Assembly (NCBI GenBank): GCA_001566295.1
Contig: KQ964247.1
Coordinates: 3,472,001-3,536,000 of the forward strand
Length of the DNA stretch: 64,000 nucleotides
DNA from: Microdochium bolleyi
Taxonomy: Eukaryota > Ascomycota > Sordariomycetes > Xylariales > Microdochiaceae
Direction of reading: 5' to 3'
Positions 11,403 to 21,933 of this stretch are shown here, piece by piece (position 1 is the first letter of the stretch; every line of letters begins with the position of its first letter). The notes under the pieces were generated by a model that had not been told where the DNA came from, did not search any database, and was given only the letters and a program-made list of their open reading frames with translations. Position numbers and translations under genes: made by a program.

Positions 11403-11989
11403 CTACTGCAGCAACTCCTCGCACGTCCAGTCCTCGTAGCTAGACGACCAGGTTAGCCATTGTCCTTCCGTCCACGAAACGAAGGCGATGTTACAAACTC
11501 ACTATCCATCAGGCATATACCGCCGCACGATCAGGGGAATCTTCTTCTCGCGCAGCTCCTTGATGGCGATCTGCAGAGGGTCCGATTCGCCCTCGAGGTC
11601 GACGAGCACGGGCGCATTCATGCTGATCTGGAGGGCGCGCGTGCCGAGGATGCGGGCCTTCTCGTACTTTGTGAGGTATGGCGTTGTGCTGCGCTCCTCG
11701 TTAGGGATCTTCTTGTCCTGCGACGATGCCAGGCCCCTGGCGCGGTTCGCGCCGGCCGAGGGGTCGCCTGAGATGACCACGTTCTCCTCCTCCTCGGCAC
11801 CGCGGCGGTTCACATCATCGTCCTCGCCGGCGGGAACCTCGGGGTCGAGGTCGTCGATGGGGTCCTCGTCCTCGTAGAAGGGCTCGTCTCTGTGTGTGTG
11901 GCCAACAGTTAGTCCCATGGGTGCCTTGGGGGTGCCAGCCGGAGCGGCACTTACCCGCCAACATCTCCGTCATCGCCAAAGTCCGACAT
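11403..11989 (-). CDS. RPB6: RNA polymerases I, II and III shared subunit Rpb6 (ABC23)
   Basis: Exons on the minus strand are 11989-11955, 11889-11503 and 11439-11403, with introns of 65 and 63 nt, giving 152 residues, the usual Rpb6 length. The N-terminal half is acidic and disordered (SDFGDDGD, DEDPIDDLDPE). The conserved globular half starts at YLTKYEKARILGTRALQIS and continues through DLEGESDPLQIAIKELREKK to RRYMPDGYYEDWTCEEL. Rpb6 is an assembly and clamp-anchoring subunit of all three nuclear RNA polymerases. The first and last exons are only 35 and 37 nt and were placed by splice sites and conserved residues: GG|A in the first join, TA|C in the second. The gene is divergent from the TFIIIA-like gene across 424 bp. 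Confidence 0.95.
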
Positions 11990-12413
11990 GTCGATCCAGA
12001 TGCGCTGTGTAGTCTCGTGGCACTCGGGTGGTTGTGTCGGTGTGGGTGAGGGTTGTTTGCTAGTTTGAGGATAGTGGAAGGCGGGCGGGCGACAGTCGCA
12101 GGCAAATGCCAAAATTTCATGGCGCGCGCCGGCCACGAGGCTGAACGAGTGCACCCCTGCAGGCTCCACCGACCCGCATCGGCCGGCCGCGAAGTGCCGG
12201 GTACTTGCACCTGGCAGGCTGGCTGCGGCCAGAGGAAGTCGCAGGCCGTGGCGACGCAAGGCTGTTCCCCACCCGGATTTTAAAGCTTGCGATGCTCCAC
12301 TGAATTTTTGACATCACCAACACCAAGGGTCTTTCCCGCCTTGTCGTCTCTCGCTTTCGCGGCCTCATGCTACGCCCACAGTCTTAACCACCCGCTTCCA
12401 TGTCCGATAAGCC
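11990..12413. promoter_or_regulatory. Shared divergent promoter of RPB6 and the TFIIIA-like gene
   Basis: Only 424 bp separate the start codons of RPB6 (-) and the TFIIIA-like gene (+), so both promoters must lie here or overlap. The stretch is GC-rich and contains the 8-bp palindrome GGCCGGCC near 12180. I cannot assign a specific transcription factor site. Co-regulation is inferred from the arrangement. Confidence 0.6.
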
Positions 12414-14130
12414 ATGAAGCGGAAGGCCGAGAGTGACGGGGGCCTCGTGGCTACCCTTCGTGGTCCCAAACGAAGCTGCATTGACGATCCTGATCGTGAG
12501 GCACCTCCGTCCGAGTATTCTCAACCTCCTCGCACTGGCTAACGACTTCGTGACAGCTTCATACACCTCAGATGTCGCAGCACACGACGACTACATCCAC
12601 AACGACGATACTTCAGAAAGCGGCTCCCAGTACGCCGCAACGCAGACCTCCACCCGTGCCGCCGACACACCCTTGACACCGCTGTCCCCAGTCCGCAAAT
12701 TTCCCTCCGAGTTCAAGACGATCAAATGTACCTTTCCTGGCTGCGACAAGGCATACAACAGACCTGCACGACTGGCCGCTCATCTCAGATCACATTCGAA
12801 CGACCGACCTTTTCGCTGCACATTCCCGGGCTGCGACAAGTCATACATAGAGGAGAAGCATCTCAAGCAGCACGTCAAAGGCTCCCACACAAACGAGCGT
12901 GCGCATGTCTGCCCGGAGCCCGACTGCGGCAAGAGCTTCCTCACGGCAACTCGTCTGCGCCGGCACCAGGCTGTCCACGAGGGCCAGGAGCGCTTCAGGT
13001 GTCGAGACTTTCCCCCATGCAACCAGACTTTCCGTAAGCACCAGACCCTCCAGCGCCACATCCGGTCCGACCACCTGAGAGTCTCGCCCTTTCCGTGCAA
13101 TTTCAAAGATGAAGAGACCGGCGTGGCCTGTAGGGCAGGCTTTGAAAACTCTGGTGCTCTCCGGCGGCATCAGGAGCGCGAGCACGGGGAGCTCAGGTTC
13201 TGGTGTGACGAGTGCAGCAAGAGCACAAATGCTTCTGAAGGGTCTTCTGTGCGGGCTGGGTTCTCATCGCTGGTGCTGTTGCAGGCGCACATGAAAGTGG
13301 CGCACGTGGCCTGCATGTTCTGCGGCGAGATGTGCAGCGGTCGCGAGGCCCTCGAGGAGCATATCGAAGAGCAGCACTCGACCCAAACGACTGGAGAAGG
13401 GCGGAAGAGGGTCAGCTGCTCGTGGCCAGGCTGCAAAAAGACGTTCGCCAAGCAGGCGAACTTGAATGTACACATTCGTAGTGTTCACGAGGGCCAACGT
13501 TTCATCTGTGGGCAGGTCGACCTAGCCAGCACACCAGACATATCCGTCTGGCCGCAGTCTGACGGCTGTGGGGAGAGCTTCACCACAAAGGCGAACCTCG
13601 AGAACCATGTACGGTTCGTGCACCTGAAGTTCCAGCGCCCCGAACGGGAGCGGAACTCACAGACCACAGCAAATGCCCTTTTGGACGTTCTGTCCGGGGC
13701 TGGCACGAGCTTCCGTCACACGATACCCTGCGCTGTGGAGGGCTGCATGCTGAAGCTCGCCACGGCCGCCGAGCTAGATGAGCACATGCAAACCGAGCAC
13801 TCAATATTCAATACAACCACAACATCAGACGATGCACAGCTCATGCTGGACCCGGCAGGCCTGGCTCTGGGGGACGGGAGCATGGGCATGGCCGGCCACG
13901 ACACGACAACAGCGCTATGGGAGGACGACAGGCTCGAGCTTGACGACACGTTCTGGTACGGCGGTGACATCTCGGGCCCAGACTTCTCCACACCGGCCTA
14001 CGACGCTGAGTGGATGCGCGATGAGGCCGAGATGCGGCAGCTCATTGGCAACGACAATGACTCTAGAGCAGCAGCGGCGGTAGCATCGGACATATCCGAA
14101 CTCGTCGATCCTGCTCTCCGCTTGTTCTAG
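12414..14130 (+). CDS. TFIIIA-like C2H2 zinc-finger protein
   Basis: Exon 1 is 12414-12495 and exon 2 is 12557-14130, giving 551 residues. The 61-nt intron has a GTGAGG donor and a perfect GCTAAC branch site just before ACAG. The start MKRKAES comes from the ATG at 12414. A tandem series of about nine C2H2 fingers begins with CTFPGCDKAYNRPARLAAH, then CTFPGCDKSYIEEKHLKQH and CPEPDCGKSFLTATRLRRH. It includes fingers with long or degenerate loops, among them CSWPGCKKTFAKQANLNVH and a finger interrupted at residues of about 360-395. Finger number, TFIIIA-type linkers and the long acidic C-terminus fit TFIIIA (yeast Pzf1, fission yeast Sfc2), which binds the internal promoter of 5S rRNA genes and recruits TFIIIC for RNA polymerase III. 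Its divergent partner encodes a polymerase subunit. Another multi-finger regulator is possible but less likely. Confidence 0.85.
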
Positions 14131-14915
14131 TCCATCACAGCTGCGCAGTGGAATAGAAGGCATTAATGTGCGAACCGCAGTCCGTCGAGGAAAGGCCAGG
14201 GAGGGACGGGAGGGGTGTAAAATGTTATGAGATCATGATGCGATGACTGAAAAAGCTTCGGTGCAGGCCGGTAGACCAAAAGTTGTTTATGAGCACGGCG
14301 TTCTTGGGGTTTGACAACAGGTTTTCGAAACGCACGATGTGGGCGTGCAAGGAGCGGCGATGATATAATACACGACTAGCTTCCCCGATGCCAAACACGC
14401 ACATCGATGGATGCTAGATGGCAGCACTAAACGAGCAGTTTATTTTAAGAGACAGGCGATGACATTTTGTATGATGGATAGCCTACATGGCCTTGGTGAC
14501 AAGAAGGCTCCCAACCGGGAGTGACACGATACAGGTAATATCGACTCATGAAAACAATCCGAACCAATGAGCCCCTTTCATTAGAGTAAGAGCAGAGTAG
14601 TCCTGTGGAACGTTTACGCCAATCCTGATCACCTGAAAACCAACCCAGGATATTTTTCTCCGCACAATGCTTAAGCCCAAATGAGAACAAGGAAACAATT
14701 TGACTTTTTTTTTTCTTCTCTGTTGTAGGATGAAAAGTATGGGTACTATCTTGGTCCATCTGTATCTTTTTGGTTCACTGACGGAATTCCACTTGTGTGT
14801 GGTGTTCCTGTCTGATCAGATCAACTTTGGTTGCTGATTCCAGGGGGAGCAGGCGTGGACTGAGAGCTGCGGCAGTCTGAATGCGCAGAGGCCTACCGAT
14901 GTGCCGTGGTGTCGC
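14131..14915. other. Convergent intergenic region
   Basis: This lies between the 3' ends of the TFIIIA-like gene (+) and STM1 (-). It contains a short T-run (near 14705). It probably holds both 3' UTRs; no gene is seen. Confidence 0.6.
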
Positions 14916-16479
14916 TTACGCGCCGAGGCTGGGGAAAGCAGACTGGTCGTTGGCATTGAAGCCGGCGGTGTCACGGCCACCGCGGGCACCACCACGGGGG
15001 AAATCGCTGCCACGGTTGCCACCACGGCCACGACCCTCGCCACGACCACGGCCACCGCGGGCACCATCGCCGCGGCCACGACCGCCATCGCCACGAGCAC
15101 CACCACGGCCACCACGGGGAGCACTAGTGGTAGTAGGGCGCTCGTTCTCAACCCAGGCCTGGTCAATGTCGAGGACGTTCTTGGCCTTGCGCTCACGCTC
15201 ACGCTTAGCCTTGCCGCCGGAAGGAGTGATGAAGTCCTCGCCTTCCTCCTTCTCGAGAGCCTTGGCATTGGCCCACTTCTTGTCAGCCTTGCTGCCCTCG
15301 TTGGGCTTGCGGATCTCGAGGTTGTCGCCGAGGCTGGCCTTCTTCTCAAGTTGCTGGGCGAGGTACTCGGTGTACGAGACGCTCTTGGTCTCGGGCTCAG
15401 CGGGAGTCTCGGGGCCCTCGGCGTCCTCGGCAGCAGCTTCCTTGAACTCCTTCTGCGCGATCTCCTCGCCAGCCTGCTCGTCCTTCTGCTCGGCATCACC
15501 CTCGTTGGCACCCCATGACTGAGCGGCCTGCTTGTCGGTACCACCGCTACAATGAAAAGTCAGATTGTGATCAGATTCGTGTCATGTCCAGCTCAGTACT
15601 TACGAAGGCTGGCTCTTAGAGTGCCTGTCGTCGCGGTTGCGAGGGCGACCGCTGCCAGGGCCTGTTTGATCTGTCAGTTCACAAGCTCATATATCTACAG
15701 GGGCCATGGCACATCAATGCCCGGAGGATGTCACTCACCACCACGGTCGCGAGCACCACGGCCGCCGCGGGCACCGCCACGGGCGGGCTCGTCAGTGCCT
15801 CGGCCCTGGTTGGCGCGAGAGCCAGCGTTACGGTCACGGAAAGCTAGACAACGTCATCAGTATTGACGTTCTTGTTATGGTGGGGTAAAAGTCATGACCA
15901 CAGAATCAAGGCTCAAGTGCCATGAACCAGGGTCATGACCAGGAACAGCGCATACCTCCCTCGTTGCCACCAGGACCACGGCGAGCAGAGCCAGCGTTGG
16001 CGGGCTTAGCAGGGGCCTCGGGCTCGACGTTACGCTTGGTCGTGCGGGCGGTGACCTTGTCGACGGTCTTCACGGGTCCCGAAGGAGGCTCCTCCTCGTC
16101 GTTGCCTGTGAGAGGGCAGGACGCAAGTCAGTTTTCCGATTCATCGCATCTACAATCGTGTGTAGGCTGGCTAGTCGAGCCATTGCAGGGCCTGAGGTGG
16201 CGGGTCCATACCGAGGAGGGCGAAAAGGTTCTGCGGGGTGACAACATGTCAGTACTGATGCTTGCGGTTTCTCGTGAATTGCACTGTTGGGATTGCAGAT
16301 GCAGAAGCCAATGTGCCTGGCCAATCCCCGGGCAGTGGTGATGATGCCACCAGAGAACTGGTCCTGACAAATTGGCAGGTGGGGTTGACTGGATGGTGAT
16401 GGCAGAGATTTGCCGTGGGAGGATGCGCACAACGGCAACGAGGACTGGCGAGGACGCGTACCTTTGAGGCGACCGACAT
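14916..16479 (-). CDS. STM1: Stm1-like ribosome- and RNA-binding protein (HABP4/PAI-RBP1 family)
   Basis: There are six exons on the minus strand: 16479-16462, 16230-16212, 16105-15956, 15843-15739, 15661-15604 and 15546-14916, giving 326 residues. The introns are 231, 106, 112, 77 and 57 nt. The N-terminus MSVASKNLFALLGNDEEE is the fungal Stm1 signature. It is followed by RGG-type blocks, an Ala/Glu-rich helix, SYTEYLAQQLEKK and EDFITPSGGKAKRERERK, then a long Arg-Gly-rich tail (about residues 250-315). Yeast Stm1 binds 80S ribosomes, preserves them in stasis and also binds nucleic acid; SERBP1 is the animal counterpart. The gene is unusually intron-dense at its 5' end: the first exon is 18 nt and the second 19 nt. 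The long first intron may carry regulatory signals, as is common for translation-related genes in these fungi. All joins preserve frame. Confidence 0.9.
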
Positions 16480-19400
16480 GATGTCGCCGATTTATCGCCT
16501 TGCAGCAAGGCGGAACTGTAGAGACGGCAGGGCGGAGGGGGCGAGAGGTATCTGGAGGGAGTACGGCCTAGTACGAGGTCATACCCTGGGAGTGGAAGAG
16601 AGAAAAATACGTCGTCGGCACCGGGGCTGGAGGTGGGAGGAGCGAGGTGGCTGCTGGGTGGTGGTGGTGCAGCCTGGTGCTTGGTAGGCGGGAAACTCTT
16701 GCGTGGAGACGGGAGTGCGCGTGTCAAGCCCCGTCCTTGCTGTGGCAGTGGCAGTGGCAGGTGCGTACGGAGTACTTGAGCCCGTCCTCAGGTTGCGTGC
16801 AGCCGTCCGGGTTTGCTGCTGCTCTGCAAACAACAAGTGTGGACTAAATTACTGTCCCAGCCGGAGCCACGTTGGTGCGTCCATGTCTTGTCTCACTTCT
16901 GTTCGGTTCGGCTCTTCACATGGACTGGACCGGCCAGATCAAACAGCACAGGCAGCTACGTTGTCGACAACACTCAATGTCTATCTTGGACCTCAAAGCC
17001 TTCGTGCACGCAGGACAGAAGCTTGCCAGAACCCTGTCCCGCTACAGACGGCCCAGCAATTGCACAAGGAGCAGTGTTGGATGCTTTCAGAGCCGAGTAC
17101 TGGCGGGGTGGAAATGGAGTAGGAACCTTCCAAGCTCCGAAGCTTTGAAGTACCTTCCCACCAAGACTACGCGGCAAAGATACATCCATTCTGCAGGGAA
17201 TCGGTTTGGAGCTCCCCCGTCGCTCTGAGCTTCTTCCCCGGGTCCAGCTTACCCCTCCCTTGGCGCAAGGCAATTTTGTCACTCGTCAGCTTTTTTTGTG
17301 GTTGCTCGGCTCCTCATTAGTGCGCCCTTCCCTCCCACGCTTTGCCGTTTTGGCTCAAGTAGGGCTTTCGGTGGCTTATGTAAGGAATGCAGCGATGCAA
17401 TGATGCAATGCCCTCTCTGCTTGCCTGTGACTGCTGGCTCGTGATTTGATGATCGAATCCTCAACTTGGAAAGTTTCAGGTACTCAGTCGTACTAAGCAT
17501 TGTACACTGAGAAAAGACCTACATTGGAGGCGACTCTAACCGCTCACAGTTGGCACGGACCCAAATCCTGGCTTACACAACTGCAAGTACTGTGGTAGAC
17601 ACCATCCGAGCTCATCCCGGTAACGCAAGCGAAAGCTCATGCCTCTTCGCTGCTGTGCGCGGCCAGGACGGTTCAACGGCAAAAGCCATCATTTTACGTG
17701 CCTGTAGAAAGTTCAATTCTTTCTCTAGATAACTTGGTACTGATGAGTCATGAGATGATATCCCTCAACAAGCGAACACAGGTTTGTGTCCTCGCATGAT
17801 ATCATGATCATTTGTAACCTACACACACCACGTAGAGCATGACATCAGCTTGTTCGTTCATTCTCCATTGTCGTTCGCCAGATAGAGGCTATAAGTAAGT
17901 GATTTGGCACAGCTGTGCCGCTAGAGGGTTTGCCAGAGACGTACGACGTCTGCTCCCATCAGATCAGCCGGGCATGGTATGTACGGAAGTCGTCGTGAGA
18001 TGCCCTAGCAGTGGGCGCAGGTTGAGACGATCGCCACAGTTCGCAATGGACTGGAAATTGAAAGTTTCTCTCGACAAGTTGGCGGTTCTCATGATGAAGC
18101 AACGGGGTGTGCGCCTCCTGATCATCACCAACTACCGAATGCTACCACGGACGCATACTCCGCACGGTAATCATGTATGAAACTGCAGGCTGACCTGCAC
18201 CGTGGTTGCCATTCATTGATGCTCGGGAGTGACTGCGGGCAATTGGGGTAACCATGACAAAAGACGCACAGCCAGGGCTATCTGCAACGTGATCATGAAC
18301 CCCACTGGGCCCCTGGGAGATATTGAGAAATCGAGAAACGACGATGCCGATCTTGAGTTCGTCATTATTGGGAGCTGAGATTAGCCAAGCTATCTGCGGG
18401 CCGATCAGGCTGGCAGTCCGCACCCCGAGTCGCCAAGGCAGATGGCGGCCAGAGAGAATGACCTTGTGAAGATTGATAAAGCCGCCCGGCGATAAGCCGA
18501 CTCGAGGGAGCTACCACATCCTACATGTCATGACTCTGTAGTGCCCATCGTGTAAGCAAGGCTGGGCTTTGACGACGCGGGGGCGCCAGTGGGGGTTTCA
18601 GGACGAGCTACGCCGAACAACTCAAGGCGCATGGAAGGTGTGCATGGCAAGTTGTTGTTTCGAGGGATTTCGAAATTGCGGCTTGGCGTATTGAATGATC
18701 TGCGCTAGAAGCATTCCAGAAAGACCCCAAGGTGAATATGCGTGGGGCATCCAGGGGTCTGACAGCTTGGGTTTCTGGGAAAGCTGATCGCGTGAGCAGC
18801 ACTGGGAGCGAAAAAGCAATTCTTCATTTGTCCTGCAGGGGTCCGGTCTGTGGCTGGCAGCCAGTCGATGGCACCGTCCGCTCCTGAGATGCATGCGGGC
18901 CAGTTCTTCAGTTCCACGGCTTGGTGCTGGGTGTTCAGCTGACACACCTCGCGGCGAAGCGACCAAGCCAGCTGTGACAAAGGTACCCTGAGGCTGATCC
19001 AGGGTTAAAATCGAGCGCATGACGTCCAAGTAACTGTGGCTCTGCGATGCGCCGATAGCTGGACTGATGGAGGGCCTTGCCACCCTGGCGAGTCTGGCTT
19101 GATGTGACCTTGTTCATTGCAGGCACTCATCGACTGCGAGGCCGGCGTCGTGACTCGGGAGTTGTCTTCACTTGCATAAAACATGAAATCCTATGGCCAT
19201 GCACATGCATGTGGTGTATGCCACTGATCTTTGGAATCACGTTGAAGCCTACTCCACCATCTTGCATTTGCTCGGCAGAAGAAGTTGGTTCACGACGTAG
19301 GCTACATCGTTAGGATTAACCTCTCGGCATAAGTTCGACTTGAATGTCGGACTGCGGTCCTTCGAGGCTTGAGCGTGCCCATGAACCATTCCGAGGGCAC

Positions 19401-20431
19401 CCCCGCCGTCGCTCGCCGCCTGAACAACCAGATCGCAAGTCGTCAGCCCGAGCGGCAGTGCTTTGCATGCCTCGCGATCCATCAACATGACGGGCAACGT
19501 CGGTTATCAGGCTCGGTCGGCCTCGCGGTGGTAAAATTGGCTCAGTAGACCGTTCCTGACATCTGGCAAGGCGGTTGGTCGGCTGTCGCAAAAGGAGCCA
19601 GGGATGGCTGACGCGACAAGACGCAACAAGTCGACAACGGCACGCAGGCTGCCTTGGGTACCCCTAGTGCGAGCTGAACGGGTGGGCTGCACAATCTCTT
19701 GGAGATGGTGTTGTCGGCAGGGTGTCGAAGTGGAGGTCGCCGGGGCCCGCAGCTCCAGGGGCCAGCCTCTCTTTGCCTCAAGCGACCCGGTAGAGGCATA
19801 CAGGCCCCGGAAAACCCTGCTGCTCCCCAGCTGCCTCGCTCCCCCCTCCGATTCAATTACATAAACTCAAATCCGCCATTTTCTCCCGGTTCGCTGTTGC
19901 CAGGCACTCACCCGTCCCCTACCGCGCCGAAAGAGGGGAACTCTACAAGCTCAGTCCGGTTCACACACTCATCCTGACGTACGTCTTGCTGGAAGCCGCC
20001 TTATTTGCTCCAGTATCTCTTGCCTCACATACCATCTCATCACCAGCCGGGACTCACGTCACCTTTGGACTTCACCTACATCATAAGAGCACAGATGCTG
20101 TGTTAGCTCCGCCACTTTTCTCTGTACAGTCCTCACTTTCCCGGCCTCAAGGCTCCCCGCGTACCCCATTTTTCACGGCTGAGATCTGTGTCTCCCCGGG
20201 GGCCTCCACGTTTGCTACATATCACGCTGGTACAGCACAGTCACGCCCCTGTTACGCGACGAACGACGTGCCACCAATTTCTGGAACTCTGGTCTTTCCT
20301 TGCTCCGTAGTCTCATTTCCAAGGACTCAAAGGACAAGAGGGCCGGACCCGAACAGGACGCAAAGAGCCACGCTTTTCTTCTCCGAGGCGTTTGCCGCCC
20401 CTTCGGCAATCGTCTCCCTCGCTCCGTTGTC
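16480..20431. other. Gene-free 3.95 kb interval with the bZIP leader at its right end
   Basis: No gene is supported. Open frames reach about 150 codons on both strands without protein character. From about 19850 to 20431 the plus strand is pyrimidine-rich, as expected for a long leader of the bZIP gene. A four-codon upstream reading frame (ATG at 20095, stop at 20104-20106) lies there and could affect translation if transcribed. Confidence 0.5.
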
Positions 20432-21933
20432 ATGTCTGACAAAATGTCCATCGACAAAAAAGATCCCAACAAGGACGATTCGGATGACTCGAGTAATTCG
20501 AGCCCCGAGAATGACTCAACCATGGCAGCACCCCAGGAGAGCCAGCCTGCCAAGCGCAAGGGCGGGCGCAAGCCAGTATGTGTTTTCAGGGAGCTAACAG
20601 TAGGGAAGAGATGTGAGGACTGACCTTGACTACCCAGATCTACGCTACGTCAGAGGAACGCAAGCAAAGAAACCGCCAGGCGCAGGCCGCCTTCAGAGAA
20701 AGGCGAACCGAGTATATTAAACAGCTCGAAGAGACTATCAGAGTCCACGAGTCGAATCTGAACAACCTCCAGGCCGCACATCGTAGCGCCGCAGATGAGT
20801 GCTTGATGCTGCGGTACAAGAATTCTCTTCTTGAGCGTATCTTGCTTGAGAAAGGTCAGCTCCAGACGAGGCTTGTCCTGATGGGCGTATTTGCTGACCA
20901 GATGTCACAGGCATTGATGTGCAAGCTGAGCTTCATGCTAAAACAGGAAGCCCTAATCTTGGTCCTTCTCACATGCCCCAGAACATGGTTCAGCCTCCTC
21001 CAATACAGCGAGCCATGTTCAACAGACACCACGGTGCTCGCAGGTCTGCATCCAGCATCGCACCGAAATCGGACTCTGCAGTTGGCAACCTTGCTGCAAG
21101 CAACCCGAGTCTAGTTCATTCGACGGCATCTCCAAAGAGCAGGCCAACACCTCCTTCGCACGTCGCCTCACCAACAACAAGTACGCCTGGTTTCAGCGGA
21201 TCGGCCGCCTCGCCAAGCGCGGCTGGCCCTCACGGACTTCGGGGCACACTCCCGGCACCTCCTCCTGCGCGGGTTCCTCAGATGGCTCCAATGCCAGGCA
21301 TGACTCCCGCCGGCCGCCAGCAACTTCTTGCACAGCAGCAGAAACAGCAGCAACAGCAGGCACCCCATCAGCCTCCCCAAGCGCCGCCACAACAGCAACA
21401 AGCCCAGCAGCCTCCGCCACAAGGTCCGCAGCAGCAACAGCCTCCGCAGCTTGGGCAGGTTCCACAACCGCCCCCGACACGACCGCCTGGCATCTACCCA
21501 TCCCAGTCGTTCCAATCACATATTGAACAGCTAGGTAAGTTACTGTTGGCACAGGATAGTATCTCATGTTCATTTGCTAAATCTCACCACAGAGCAAGAG
21601 TATGACGCGCCCAACGATATGATCGATGACGTCGAGACCGAAACCCCAGGTCCATCTCCGTACTCGGCTGGATTTCCCGGTTCGCAAGCACCAGCGATAT
21701 CGATGCAGACAGGTCATGGTATTGCGCCGACAGCGGCACATGCGCAAGCGCAGGCGCAAGCACACGCACAAGCGCAATTGGGACATGGTGATCATGGTGC
21801 TCAGTCCCAAGGTCAGGGTTATCCAAGCATGACGCAGTTGCTCGATCCTGCTCTAGACTGGGACCCTTTCGGACTGAGTGCGTCCATGGCTTTCCCCAGT
21901 CAATTCTCGTTCGATACGAGCAACATGAGATGA
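20432..21933 (+). CDS. Yap-type bZIP transcription factor, Gln/Pro-rich
   Basis: Exons are 20432-20575, 20638-20854, 20911-21534 and 21593-21933, with introns of 62, 56 and 58 nt, giving 441 residues. The basic region reads ERKQRNRQAQAAFRERR (residues 55-71). It carries the NxxAQxAFR pattern of fungal AP-1/Yap factors and is followed by a leucine-zipper coiled coil (EYIKQLEETIRVHESNLNNL...). ADECLMLRYKNSLLERILLEKGIDVQ after the zipper is strongly conserved in one Pezizomycotina clade, probably the one annotated as MeaB, a regulator of nitrogen metabolism; I am not certain of that name and leave the symbol empty. The middle is a Gln/Pro-rich low-complexity region (about residues 220-310), and an Ala/Gln/His repeat lies near residue 385. 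Both look like activation or condensate-forming segments. A large gene-free region flanks the gene on both sides. Confidence 0.88.

Noticed and set aside
14901..15518. Plus-strand frames of more than 200 codons opposite the last STM1 exon
   Set aside because: They are antisense shadows of the repetitive Arg-Gly and charged coding sequence of STM1.
19986..20597. 203-codon frame overlapping the start of the bZIP gene
   Set aside because: It does not begin with ATG, is Ser/Pro/Thr-rich because of the pyrimidine-rich leader, and overlaps the real first exon in another phase.
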